A program made the translations under genes and the position numbers. From Eopsaltria australis (taxonomy: Eukaryota > Chordata > Aves > Passeriformes > Petroicidae): a stretch of DNA of 64,000 nt. The stretch spans positions 4,361,470-4,425,469 of the forward strand of contig JAVTVJ010000132.1 in the NCBI GenBank assembly GCA_034509425.1. The letters are read 5' to 3'. Within the stretch, counting starts at the first letter, position 1; the number at the start of each line of letters is the position of its first letter. Positions 40,001 through 56,430 of this stretch are shown here, piece by piece. Under the pieces are notes generated by a model. That model was not told the origin of the DNA and did not search any database. It was given only the letters and a program-made list of their open reading frames with translations.

Positions 40001-40161
40001 AGGCCGGGCCGGGCCGGGCCGGAGCCCCGCTCCACCAGGGCCCTTGCTCACCAGGTGCGGTACACGCCGGTCCGCCGGCCCTTGCGCACCGCGTAGAACA
40101 TGGAGCCGCCCCTAGGGACAAGGACGGAGCGGCTGAGCACGGCCACGAACCAGCGCAGCAT
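33946..40161 (-). CDS. RNASEH1: RNASEH1, ribonuclease H1, 8 exons, 292 or 298 aa
   Basis: Cuts the RNA strand of RNA:DNA hybrids; essential for mitochondrial DNA replication, and acts on R-loops in the nucleus. Minus-strand coding exons: 40052-40161, 39847-39977, 39188-39391 (or 39373), 38530-38629, 38002-38056, 36854-36938, 36116-36240, 33946-34032; all phases join without a stop. Residues 1-20 are basic and hydrophobic ([20 protein letters not shown]), a mitochondrial targeting peptide; Met21 starts the nuclear form. The hybrid-binding domain (about 21-66) has [17 protein letters not shown] and SFKKF. A variable linker (about 70-145) follows, then the RNase H domain. Catalytic residues, 298-residue numbering: Asp157 (VVYTDGCC), Glu198 (NQRAEIH), Asp222 (YTDSKF), Asp286 (NEEADRLA), plus His276 (PGHAG). 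All sit 12 positions after their human counterparts. Human length is 286. No break is seen. Confidence 0.97.
34033..36115 (-). other. RNASEH1 intron 7
   Basis: 2.1 kb intron. No exon, RNA gene or confident repeat was recognised; short open frames on both strands look random. Confidence 0.75.
36116..36240 (-). CDS. RNASEH1: RNASEH1 exon 7
   Basis: 125 bases: two bases finishing a Gly codon and 41 codons; acceptor CTTTGCACAG, donor GTAAGT on the minus strand. Encodes [20 protein letters not shown] then [10 protein letters not shown]...IEIQW, the substrate-binding basic protrusion region of the RNase H domain. Confidence 0.96.
36854..36938 (-). CDS. RNASEH1: RNASEH1 exon 6
   Basis: 85 bases: 28 codons plus one base; minus-strand acceptor TGTTCTTAAG, donor GTAAGT. 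Encodes [20 protein letters not shown] then TDSKFTIN, with catalytic Asp222. Confidence 0.96.
38002..38056 (-). CDS. RNASEH1: RNASEH1 exon 5
   Basis: 55 bases: one base completing a Leu codon and 18 codons, [18 protein letters not shown]; acceptor TTTGGACACAG, donor GTAAGT. It contains catalytic Glu198. It is too short for ordinary ORF finding but unmistakable in sequence. Confidence 0.95.
38530..38629 (-). CDS. RNASEH1: RNASEH1 exon 4
   Basis: 100 bases; minus-strand acceptor TTTTTTTGTAG, donor GTAAGT. Encodes (G)[19 protein letters not shown] followed by [13 protein letters not shown], the first strands of the RNase H domain with catalytic Asp157. Confidence 0.96.
39188..39391 (-). CDS. 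RNASEH1: RNASEH1 exon 3 (linker), alternative 5' boundary at 39373
   Basis: Encodes the poorly conserved linker: [20 protein letters not shown], then a cysteine-rich [12 protein letters not shown] and [11 protein letters not shown], the last joining the RNase H domain as in human DTFSYMG. Two AG acceptors, 18 bases apart, follow a long T-run on the minus strand (exon start 39391 or 39373). Both keep frame and differ by six residues. The donor is GTGAGG. Confidence 0.88.
39847..39977 (-). CDS. RNASEH1: RNASEH1 exon 2
   Basis: 131 bases: one base finishing Trp37, 43 codons, one base over; minus-strand acceptor CTCTGTTGCAG, donor GTAGCG. Encodes [20 protein letters not shown] then [14 protein letters not shown] with four Gln, completing the hybrid-binding domain. 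The donor is weak but the phase joins exon 3 correctly. Confidence 0.94.
40052..40161 (-). CDS. RNASEH1: RNASEH1 exon 1 with mitochondrial and nuclear start codons
   Basis: 110 bases from ATG at 40161; donor GTGAGC. Encodes [20 protein letters not shown] followed by [16 protein letters not shown]. The first Met gives the mitochondrial form and Met21 (ATG at 40101) the nuclear form, as in human Met1/Met27. The frame is open further upstream but only through a TTG, so 40161 is the first in-frame ATG. Confidence 0.94.
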
Positions 40162-40180
40162 CGCGCGGCCGCGCCGCCAT
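40112..40180 (-). promoter_or_regulatory. RNASEH1: Upstream ORF overlapping the RNASEH1 mitochondrial start
   Basis: ATG at 40180 opens a 22-codon frame ending with TAG at 40112-40114, out of frame with RNASEH1. It passes over Met1 (40161) and stops 10 bases before the Met21 ATG (40101). Human RNASEH1 is known to have a uORF that, with AUG context, sets the mitochondrial/nuclear ratio; whether this one is transcribed depends on the start site. Confidence 0.6.
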
Positions 40181-40203
40181 CCGCGCCCCCGGCCCGGCAC
40201 CGC

Positions 40204-40214
40204 TGCGCCTGCGC
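40204..40214. promoter_or_regulatory. RNASEH1: NRF1-like element upstream of RNASEH1
   Basis: TGCGCCTGCGC, one base from the NRF1 palindrome TGCGCATGCGC, about 45 bases upstream of the first ATG. It is plausible for a gene whose product serves mitochondria, but one mismatch at the centre leaves it uncertain. Confidence 0.5.
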
Positions 40215-40300
40215 GCTCACGGCAGCGCCGGGGCCTCCTACGGGCCGCCAGCGAGGCCAAGGTACCGGAACATCCCTCGGCGCGGGGCTTTTTGTGGGTT

Positions 40301-43130
40301 GGCTTTTTTGTTTGGTTGGTTGGTTTTGTTCCCTCCCCTCGCCAATAATGGCATTTTGAAAACCTAAATCAGCTGTTGTTTTGGGGTGGGGCATGAGGTG
40401 TGTGGAGTCGCAGTGACTTTGCACAAACCACCTCGTTCTGGAAGCCCGAGTTGCTAAAAGGCAAATGAGCCCTCTCAGGTGCATTGACATGTTTAGCACA
40501 TCCAAAAGGCTGGAGCTGGACACGGTCGTTAAGCTGGTTCTCATCCTGCTGCCCAAGGGCTCCAGGTGCGTGTGCTCCAGCTGAGCCCTGTGCCGAGGTG
40601 GCCTCCGGAGTGAGGAGAACCACCTTCACAGGATCGCAGCGTCGTTAGTGTTGGGAGGGACCTCTGGAGATCGTCTGCCATGGCAGGGTCACCTGGCGCA
40701 GGTGACACAGGAGCATGTCCTGCTGGGTTTTAAATGTCTCTGGAGAGGGAGACTCCACGACGTCCCTGGGCAGGTGCCACCCTCAGTGTAAAAAAGTTAT
40801 TCCTCCTGTTGAGGTGAAACTTCTCATGTTTTAGTTTATGGCCACTACTCCTCATCCTGTTGCTGAGCACCACCAAAAAGAGTCTTAGCATCCGCTTTTA
40901 AGATATTTGCATGCATTAATGACATACACTGCCCAAGCAGGTTGAAGTTCAAACCACTGCCAGCTGCAAGCTGCTGCCATGTATCCTCATATCCAGACTG
41001 TCATGTACTGCGAGACCAAAACTGGGAGCTCTGGGTATGTGCCAAATTCAGTACCTCAGCTTCTGACGAGATCAAAGCAGCAAAGATGGGGGCACTGGTG
41101 TGGCCCCCTCCAGAAACAGCCCAAGGCATCCGAGCTGCCCTGGTCTCAGCTGTTGGACTTTCCTCATAGCTCTAATATGGATCCCTGTGACCACATGGTG
41201 CCAGAGCTGCAGTGTTGTGCTCAGATTTACAAGGGTGGTCCAGTAAAATGCCAAGAATGCGAAACACTGGCATTAATTTTGCTTTCTGTTGCAAAGCTAG
41301 CAAATGGGCTCGACATTACTATGTGTATTAGTTGGATAACCCTTCTTTAAAAAAAAACCCAAACCCAAAGAGCTTATGTACATGACAGGCTTTGGTGGAA
41401 CAGAGAAACAGCTTGGTCAAGGTTGTATGGAAATATAATTACGGCATTTTTCTTGCTTCTTCCAACATATTCATGAGACTTCATATACTTATAGTATGCT
41501 ATTGCAATTGGGATACTTTTGTTACACATCTGACTAATTTATTCTTTCCACTTCTTCACCCTGCCCATTCTGAGACTGCATGGCATTAGAACCTTATTAA
41601 TTACATTACTTTGTAGTGACATAACTTCTTTTAAAGATCAGAGGTCCACAGTGATTCTTAGAAACGTGTCAGACATGAGTACCGGGCATTATTGGGTACC
41701 AGGCACATCGACCTTGACACTCTGCATCCTTCTCCTAACATAAATTCAGTGTCCAAAAGGAAACATCTCTCTATGCCTTTTTTTTTCTCCTTGCTGTTAT
41801 GCAGCATCCTGGTCAGTTCAGTGGCACTCACAGCATGGAGATGGGAAGTTGCAGATAGTCACAGTGGATCTTTATTCATTGACACTCTGAACAGTCATGT
41901 TTTGATCCATCCACACATCACCTGTTCTTTCTCTTTCTCATGAAAGGTGTCTGAGCATAAACTGAGTGCATACTACTGGACTGATGAGATGATTCCTTGT
42001 TATCTTTCTTTTTGGTACTCTTCAGTCAGGTCCTGACCATTGTTGCTTAGCCAATCCAAACATCTATAAATACTAATTCTGGCCATCAGTATGAGCTGAA
42101 CAGTTTTTCCCCATCATTGAATTAATGCTAGGAAAGAAAAGGGACTTGGGAGAAAAATGAGCACTGAACAATCTGCTTTTCTGGCTATCAGAAATTTAGT
42201 CAAAAGTCCGTAAATGAAAGAAAACATGATAAGCTGCCTTCTGCAGATGCTAAGGATTTTTAGTCTGGGGTGTTGGTGTCTTTTTTTTTGTTTACAAGAG
42301 CTTATTACTCCACCACTACTGCATTTTTTAAGTAACAGACTACACACAGCATTACATGGTAATAGCAAATATGTTTATACAAGCTTAAGCTGGCTGCTAT
42401 TAGGGTAATCCAGGGAATCTAAGCACACAACCAGTGCTCCGAACCCCATTCCTTAGCCTAACATCCCTGGACAGTATTTGCCAAGAGCTGTACACCTGCC
42501 TCCAAGTGGGACTTTCCCTTGAGCAAGAAACCTAAATCACCCAACAGGAAAGTGTCAAGATGGGGATTTTTTGTCGAGGCTAGGCTTTAACTGTACTTCA
42601 GATATACAGCCAGACACTTTTACTTGAATCAACATGCAAGTTACTTCTTTCAAAATTAAGAGTACAGCTTGTTCTATTTATCAGTGTGCAAGTGTTTAAT
42701 TAGAGTGTTGTTAGATAATAACACAGTATATAATAAAGAGTGCTTCCACTTGTGTCAGTATGTTGAACCCAGCATTCTCGAGTTACTACCTGAATACAGC
42801 TGAAGACTCATGCATTATTTCTGAAGTCTAAAAACAGTCTGATACTGTGATCACAGTGACACAGTCTTAGCGGAAGAAACGGAGAGGTCATGTTTATAGA
42901 GGCAAACAAAAACCAAAGCCAGGCTGCCCTGTGCTGGCAGGCGATTGCCCACACTCCCGGGCTGCCAGCACGCTCCCTGGCATGGGTTTGGCCATGTCTC
43001 TCCAGCACAACAGCAGCCTCGCTGCAGGCCAGCGGTGACCGTGCCAGCACTGCTCCAGCACGCCAGGGTGAGCTCCCAGGCCACTACATTAAAGTGGAGT
43101 GAGGAACGGAGAGGGGAGGGAAAACACCGT
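40301..43130. other. Intergenic region between divergent RNASEH1 and RPS7
   Basis: Contains a CR1 fragment at 40628-40927 and a 14-base palindrome ACTGTGATCACAGT at 42844-42857. No gene was recognised. T/G-rich sequence ('ttggttggttggtttt') lies near 40310-40327. Confidence 0.7.
40628..40927 (-). mobile_element. CR1 LINE 3' fragment, minus orientation
   Basis: Reverse-complement CR1: 'acaggatcgcagcgtcgttagtgttgggagggacctctggagatcgtc', then 'cagggtcacctggcgcaggtgacacagga', 'ctctggagagggagactccacgacg' and 'gtgaaacttctcatgttttagtttatggcc'. It belongs to the CR1 group ending in 'acctctggagatcatctagtcc'. Non-coding. Confidence 0.9.
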
Positions 43131-43460
43131 CCACTCTCCCACTGCTGTTGGAGCGGTGGCTGCTGCCGTCCGCACACGCTGGCGGGAGGGAGGGAGGGAC
43201 AGAGGCAGCTCCGCGGGGCAGGCAGAGCCGCGCTTTCTCCGCGGGCTGCGCAAACCGAGCGCACCGCAGTGCCAAGGCCGAGATTCGGGTGGCTCTTCAC
43301 AGGAGCAGCGGGGGCGGCCCCCGGCCAAGGCTCAGCGTAGCACCAATGGCCTCAGCAGCGCAGGCTTTCCCTCCCTCTCCTCCGCTCCCTGCCGCACGGA
43401 GGGCACTCGGCCGAGGCGGGGCGAGAGGGCAGCTCCACCGCCCGCCGCGCTCCCCGGCAC

Positions 43461-43471
43461 TGCGCATGCGC
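43461..43471. promoter_or_regulatory. RPS7: Perfect NRF1 palindrome TGCGCATGCGC
   Basis: Exact match to the NRF1 consensus core, about 175 bases upstream of the inferred RPS7 start site and inside the CpG island. Confidence 0.7.
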
Positions 43472-43627
43472 CATCCCGCCCCCCCGCGCCAGGACTGTAG
43501 ATGTCCGCTCGGGCTTCGCAGCAGCGCAGTCGCTGTGTGTGCGGGGGGCCCGCCCTGCCCTTCTTCCTGCTCCGGCTTCACTCGGCTGGGCGGGGCCAGC
43601 GCCTTCCCGGGCCGCGATCTTTGCTGC

Positions 43628-43637
43628 TCTCGCGAGA
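43628..43637. promoter_or_regulatory. RPS7: TCTCGCGAGA element (BANP-type)
   Basis: Perfect 10-base palindrome TCTCGCGAGA, the CGCG element bound by BANP at CpG-island promoters when unmethylated. It sits just upstream of the inferred pyrimidine-rich start of RPS7, the usual position for this motif. Confidence 0.75.
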
Positions 43638-43639
43638 GC

Positions 43640-43669
43640 TCCCCCTTTTCCCGGCCGGCGCGGAGCGAG
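43640..43669 (+). other. RPS7: RPS7 exon 1, non-coding, with 5' TOP start
   Basis: A CCCCCTTTTCCC pyrimidine tract at about 43641-43652 is the likely start (5' TOP, typical of ribosomal protein mRNAs). A GAGCGAG|GTGGGT donor ends the exon at 43669. The exon is inferred from promoter architecture and from the need for a spliced 5' UTR; the exact start base is not determined. Confidence 0.55.
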
Positions 43670-44181
43670 GTGGGTGCCCGGGCCCGGCCCGGGGCCGCCG
43701 TTTCCCTGCCGGGGCCGCCGCGATACGGGACCGGGCGCGGAGCGGGGCCCCCCGCGGCATCGCGGCGTGGGGATGCACCCGATTACCGCCCGCCCGGGGA
43801 CCGATGGCCTCCGGGGCGCCCGGGACCGGGGGTGGCCAGTCGGCGGGGTTTGCCTCCTTCCTGGGTCGGCGGCGCCCGGCGGGAGGCGGGAGGAAGGGAC
43901 CGGGGCCGGGAGCAGGGCCCAGGAGCGCCGCTCGCCCGTCGGGCGACTCTTGGGGCTGTGTGAGTGGCGGTGCCGCTTCCCTTGGCTCCCGGGGCCTTAC
44001 AGCGGGCCCCGAGGTGGGCAGGCCCCGAGCACCCCGGGTCCCTTTTCCTGTTGCCTGGTGGGTATCCCGTGGTGCGACGTGCTGGCGCTGGCCTGGCCCG
44101 TGGGGCGTTCTCTGGCTTAGTTTTGGAGCCTGTGCCTGCGCAGCCGGATTGCAGAGTCCTGGCTGTGTTTGGAACAGGTGA

Positions 44182-50671
<6,490 letters not shown>

Positions 50672-50688
50672 AATGCAAAAAATGGCTG

Positions 50689-50694
50689 AATAAA
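50689..50694 (+). terminator. RPS7: RPS7 poly(A) signal AATAAA
   Basis: AATAAA 18 bases after the stop codon, giving a 3' UTR of about 40 bases, a typical length for ribosomal protein mRNAs. Confidence 0.9.
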
Positions 50695-53600
50695 CAACTG
50701 TTCATATAACAGAGTAATTTCATTTAAATTTTGAATTCCATAAACACAGATGGGGATTAACTAGGTCATGGGACTTCACCACTGTCTGGAGAGTGACACT
50801 TGTGAATCAAAGTATTAAGTCCCCAGCACTTTAATGGTAGCCCTCTTAGGTTTTTCTTGGTACTGTTGTAACAACTGGACAAAAGAGTCCAGAGTCTGCA
50901 AAAAGAATTTGTAATGAAAAACCTAAGTATTCCAAATCTCACCTTCTGGAGAAAATACAGAGAATTACTGTAGAGCAGTGGAACTCCTGAGTTTTGCACA
51001 CGAGATACCAGTTGGAGACCTACATGTTCCTGACACTGGAAGAAGTCACCTAGCAGGTGGTGTGTGACTTATGAAATATGTAGAAATGACATCTGGATAA
51101 AGGGTGTGAATTAAAAAATACGTCGGGTCAGGTACAGGCTGATATTGGGGTAACTTAACTTGCTCTAAATGGCAACGTTTCTTACCAGTCCTTACCTAAA
51201 AGCAGGCTCTGTAGTTTCTCACTTTTATCAGACTGAAATGTTTAGGATTTTTTTAGGTGATATAACATGGTTCTGTACATGCTTGGTGATACAGGGAGAA
51301 GTGGGGAAGCACTGGATGTGTCAGCATCCAAATGCTGTTAGTGTCTCAGAAACACTACATTTTCTGACTTTAGAATCTGTGTTAAAGAACTCTTTACACA
51401 AGCTCAGGGGGGAGCATGGAGTTGGTCATTAAAAGTTCTGAGCAAATGATAAGAATTTAGTACTTGATTGTACTAAACATAGTGTTAGGAGTAAGTGTTT
51501 AACACAGTAAAAGACAATTAATTTTGGAGTCAGTCTATTAAGTGGAGAGCTAAGTTGGGAACAAGTTGTGTGACAGGAGCACTTAATAACTTGCATTTTC
51601 CTACCTGAGAGTAGATAGAGATCAAGTGCCACTCACTCATTGCACCTTTACTTCCTTTTTCCATTTACAGTAGTTTTGGTTGCTTCCCATTTGGTACCTC
51701 TTCCTTAGCTATGGAGAGCTAAAATGTTTAAACAAGTTCAGCATTGCTTTTGCATTGAAAAAATGAAGACTAAAAGTTATGGCATGACTTAGTAGGGCAG
51801 GACAGATAGCCCTGTTAATTACCTGTTACTCGCTGACAAGGCTTGAATATTTGCACAAAAAGCAGGCTGTATCTTTGAAGAAGTTTGTTTACCTTAAGGC
51901 TTTTTCCTATCTCTTTTCAAACTTCTGTCTCTGGAGTATAACTTAATTTCTTATTTATTCCTTATTTATTCATCTTGGATGACTCAGCAGATGTGAATGC
52001 ATCAGCTTCCCTTAGAATTCAATGAGAGGAGTTGTAGGTATATAATAACCCCAAATCCTGTCTGCTTGTATGGAGAATAATTGTAAAAGATCTTACAGTA
52101 GAGGTGCCATAACTTTTGATTTCAAGTTTTCATTGCAAAAATGGGTATTACTCAGATTGGAAATACCACCTCGTTTCGTCCCCCAAAAATACAGTTTTGA
52201 GTCAGACACAGTACTAAGCTTCCCACTAAAACAGTCACAGATGGCAGCCTGTACAAATAGACCTTGGCTACTGTGGGCTGAAGAAGCAGCTTGGGGAGTA
52301 TTTGGAGACTTACCAGATGTTAACTACCTTAGAGGCTGGTGAGTCTGCTGGGGCTGTGTAACCTCTGCAAGGAGAGGTGATCTTCAGCAGGCTTTGCTAG
52401 ACAGCATTTCCTGTTTTGTAGGGAAATGTAACTCAGGTTTCATCTCTTCATAGTAATAAAAATGTCAATTGAGTTTCTTTTGAACCACTGGGAGGGGGTA
52501 AGCAGGGGAGGAGAAATTCAGTAAACTGAACGTAAAGATTGCAAATGTTCTCAGGCATTGCCAGCTGGCTATAGATTTTTCTTGGCTGTCATTGCAAGCC
52601 CTCTTGAACTATACGATATGCAAAGGCTCATGGTGGCCCCATAAGCCAATTCTTTGAGGGAAAGGATAATGCTGTCAGAGCGGTATGGTTTTTACATCAC
52701 CTAAGCTACAAGGAAAGGTGAATTTTTGTGGCATAAAAATACACGGCAAAAGACTTTAGCGTTAGTTTATTTACAGACTCCCTCGTGTGTTTGTGTCAGT
52801 GATAGTCAGACAACTCCCTCTGTCCCTTGACAAGCATACCAAGTGCATGCCTGCAATCTGGAAAGCCAGTTTGATGCCATCTGGTCAAGTGCTAATGAGG
52901 GTGCTGGAATGCTGGTGTCAAATGTTACCTTAACCTAAGCAAACTCCATGTGAGATGATGCTAGACTTTTCCTATACCTTTCATATGCTGGCACAATTGA
53001 ACTCTGAACATGTGATTCATCACGAGTTTGATCAGCTGCTCCGGATGAAAAGGTGGTGGAGCATTCTCTACCAAGACTCTATGTGGGGGGTATCAATGCG
53101 GAGTGGTAGCCACATACTGAAGTTATTTCCTGTAGTAGCTCCAAATGAGAAGCAAGCGCTTTACATCTGTTAAGTGCTCATGAGATTTTCACCTGATCTT
53201 AGAGCTTCAATTGTTTATTTCATATGAATCCTTTCACAATGTCTTCAAATATTTTTGTCTGTGAGGAAGACTGATCCCTGGTGATTTTTCTTTGAATATG
53301 TGTGCAGATGTGTCACAATTCTAGTGTAGCAGACTTGCTTGAAATTTTGGGTGGTAAGTGCTTGACCTATCTTGTATTAATAGGATTACTTGATACATGA
53401 TAACATCGTGTCTGAGTAGCCCCTGTTGAGTGTAAGTGGGAACAACTGTTGAGTTTCAGTGTAGCATTCTCATGCCGAGCAATGTTTAAAGGAAATCCTA
53501 TCACTGCTGCATTGTGGACTGAAATAATCTATTTCCTGTTCCTTTGTTTTTCCTGAATTTTCTGAGTGGGAGGCCTGAGTTTGAGTCTCAGTTATAGCTG

Positions 53601-55317
53601 AAGCTCAGAGTGATGCAGAAAAGCTAGACCATTTCCAGTTTGTGGGATGTGCTATCTAGGCCACTAGACATTTATCAGAATGACAGAAAAAAAGATGTCG
53701 ATTACAGAAAGTTATGAAGCCGCATAAAATGAAGGCTGCTGGTCAGGCTGAGGGCGTGTGAGTTTCCCTGTCTCCAGTAGGGGCTGACTGCAGCACTGAT
53801 CAGTGTGAATAATTCACTGCTGTTCAACAAAGTGCCTTTGCCCTGCCCATTGCTGCCTACCTTGAGGGTGCTCCTGTGAAAACCCTGCTGACATGAACAT
53901 GTATGTAGTAGTGCCCTGTTCCCTACAGAGATACAAGTAAAGGACCTCACTTATGTATTGCCATAAAGTGGAGAAAGTTTGTCGGATTTGTTAAGTCTAT
54001 GAGTTCGTGTATCCCCTCTTCTACCTTCCAGTTACTCTTCCATGTTTTCAGGAAAATATTTCTCAAGTTTAGTGACATGCAGTTGCTACTTGGTGTTGCT
54101 AAATGATTAATAGCTAATGTTTTTAATTATTGCATATCACGTTAGCATGTGTGGCTCAGTTTTTATCTCCCCCTGGAGCAGCAAAAATAGAATTAAATCC
54201 AAGCACTGAGGAGATTATTCCAGTTTTAGGGAAGAGTAACAGAAAAAGCACTACTGCTGCAGTGAATGCTGCTTATAAATTTTTATAAAAAAAAAAAAAA
54301 TTAGTTCAATATCACTAATGAAGTAGAAGGCCAGGTTTTACACAGTTGCAAATAAAGTTAATCCTGTATTGATGTGGCCACACTGGTCTTTCCCACCATA
54401 TGTCTCATGTACTGCACAAAAGAGGTGGTAAGGAGAGCTTCTGATGTCTGTGCCCACATAGGGCAGAGGTGCTGGGGCTGTGCTGAGATATTCAGATGGC
54501 AGAGGGATATCTTCACAGGGACACATCTACAGGCTGAGTTTTACCAGGATTGTCTTAATAATAAGTTGTTTCCTATTTTCTTGGCTAAACAGATACTGTT
54601 ATATGAAGGAAAGGGAATAGGGCACATTGTGCTGCCCCGAGAGCAGAGGAGGGATTGTACTTGGCGTGCTTGTGTGTGTGTCTGTTCCATGGAGGAGTCC
54701 TGTATCTGCTGCATCTCCTTGCCACTTTTAGGAGTTTCTTGGGAGTGCCCTAGGAGGCTTGATAATGGCTGGTTAGTGAGGCAACTCTTACTTTCAGTAA
54801 CTAGAACAGCGTTTGTGGTGGCCTGCAGTAAACTGAGCTCCCGCAGTTGTACTCAGGTACTCATTTCTTAAAGAGTTTGGGTATTGGAAATTGGCATCGT
54901 TTGGAAAAATCTGATTGGGAAATGTGGATACCATTGGATGCTTTGCTAAACCAAAGGGAGAATCAGGGCCTTGTCCTCTTCTCTTAAGATTTTTAAATAA
55001 CCCATGTGTTTTTAAACAGGTATTGTGTTTAATCCTCTTATAGATACAAGGATAATGCCAACTGTCTGTGCAAAGTGTAGAAAAATTTGCCTGGATGCTC
55101 CTAAAATGTATTAGCATATTTTTCCTGTTTTAGAAAAACTTTTTATTGTCCTTTTACTACCAGTTGGATTTTATGTGCATGGTTTTGGTTTGGTTTGAAT
55201 CCAAGAATTCTACTTATAGTTGTGTCAATGTGGTATTTGATCTGAATTTAAAGGATGAGGAAAAGTTGTGTAGTGGGTCAAGCTGAGGTAGCTGTCCTAA
55301 CTGGTGTCTTGCTGTAT

Positions 55318-56430
55318 AGAAACATAGAATGGTTTGGGTTTCAAGGGACCTTAAAGATGATCTATTCTAGTCCCCCTGCTGTGGGCAGGGACACCTTCCT
55401 CTGGATAAGGTTGTTTAAAGCCCCATCCAACCCGACCTTGAGCATCTCCAGGGATGGGACATCCACAACTTCTCTGGGAAACCTATTCCAGTGTCTCACC
55501 AGTCTCACAGTAAAGAATTCATAGTATCTAATATAAACCTGCCCTCTTTCAGTTTGAAACCTTTCTGCCTTGCCCTATTACTACATGTCCTTGTAAAAAG
55601 TCCCACTCCAGCTTTCCTTTAGCCCTACCCCCCTTTAGGTAATGGAAGGTGCTCTAAGGTCTCTCAGGAGCCTTCTCCAGGCTGAAGAAGTCTGACTCTT
55701 TCAGCTTGTGTTCATTAGAACAGTTCTCCAGCCCAGCTCTGATCATGTTCATTAGCACTCCTCTGGGCTCTTTCCAACAGGTCCACATTTTTCTTCTGTT
55801 GGGGGTCTCAGAGGTGGATGCAGCACTGCAGGTAGGCTCTCATGAGAGAGGAGTAGAGGGACAGAATCACTTCCCTCAACCTACTGGCCATGCTGCTTTT
55901 GATGCAGCCCAGGATGTGGCTGGATTTCTGGGCTGCCAAGGGCATGTGGCTGGCTCACACTGTACTTGTCATCAACCAAAACCCCCAAGTTCTTCTTCTC
56001 AGTGCTGTTCTTGATCCATTCTTTGCCCAGTAAGTGTTTATGCTTGGGCTTGCCCCAACCCAGGTGCAGGACCTTGCACCTGGTGTTGAATTTCGTGAGG
56101 TTTACACTGCCCCATCTCTCAAGCCTATCAGACAGGTCTCCTGTTTCCTTGCAGAGAGGGCTCACATTTTCCTTAGTCTTCCTTTTATCACTGATGTACC
56201 TAAAGAAGCTTTTCTTGTTGCCTTTGATGTCGCTGGCCAGATTTAATTCTCTGAGGGCATGTTAGCTTTCCTAGCATGATCTCTGGTTGCTCAGACAATC
56301 TCTATTCCTCTAAGGCTACCCATTCTTACTTCCACCCTCTTCAGGCTTCCTTTCTGTGTGTCACTTTGTCCAGGAGCTCCTTGTTCCTATGTGCTGGTGT
56401 ACTGTGGCCTCTGAAGGCTATCCCTCTCTA
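55318..56430 (-). mobile_element. CR1 LINE, minus orientation, with internal deletion in ORF2
   Basis: From the left: reverse-complement 3' end ('aacatagaatggtttggg...aagggaccttaaagatgatct'), 3'UTR blocks ('gatgggacatccacaacttctctggg', 'ttctccaggctgaagaag'), then the end of ORF2. Translated on minus, 55881-56165 includes [20 protein letters not shown] and [15 protein letters not shown], the CR1 reverse-transcriptase C-terminal region. Immediately upstream on the element (about 56150-56430) is the much earlier ORF2 linker ('gcaaggaaacaggagacctg', 'aattaaatctggccagcgac', 'aacaaggagctcctggacaaa'). Most of the reverse-transcriptase domain is missing between them. It is not functional. Confidence 0.88.

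Larger units (their letters stand above)
39660..40300. promoter_or_regulatory. RNASEH1: CpG island over RNASEH1 exons 1-2 and promoter
   Basis: CpG-dense, G+C-rich block covering RNASEH1 exons 2 and 1 and about 140 bases upstream. No TATA box is visible. It contains an NRF1-like element at 40204-40214. Confidence 0.85.
43140..44120. promoter_or_regulatory. RPS7: CpG island at RPS7 promoter and exon 1
   Basis: About 1 kb of CpG-dense sequence, reaching about 500 bases upstream and 450 bases downstream of the inferred RPS7 start. Very long open frames on both strands here (up to 271 codons) reflect lack of stop codons in GC-rich DNA rather than genes. Confidence 0.85.

Noticed and set aside
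40162..40260. In-frame N-terminal extension of RNASEH1 beginning at 40260
   Set aside because: The codon there is TTG, not ATG, and the Arg-rich extension has no counterpart in the family; ATG at 40161 gives the expected targeting peptide.
54374..54871. 165-codon open frame on the plus strand downstream of RPS7
   Set aside because: It opens with GTG rather than ATG, contains no familiar domain, and includes a simple TG-repeat stretch giving a Cys/Val run; treated as chance.
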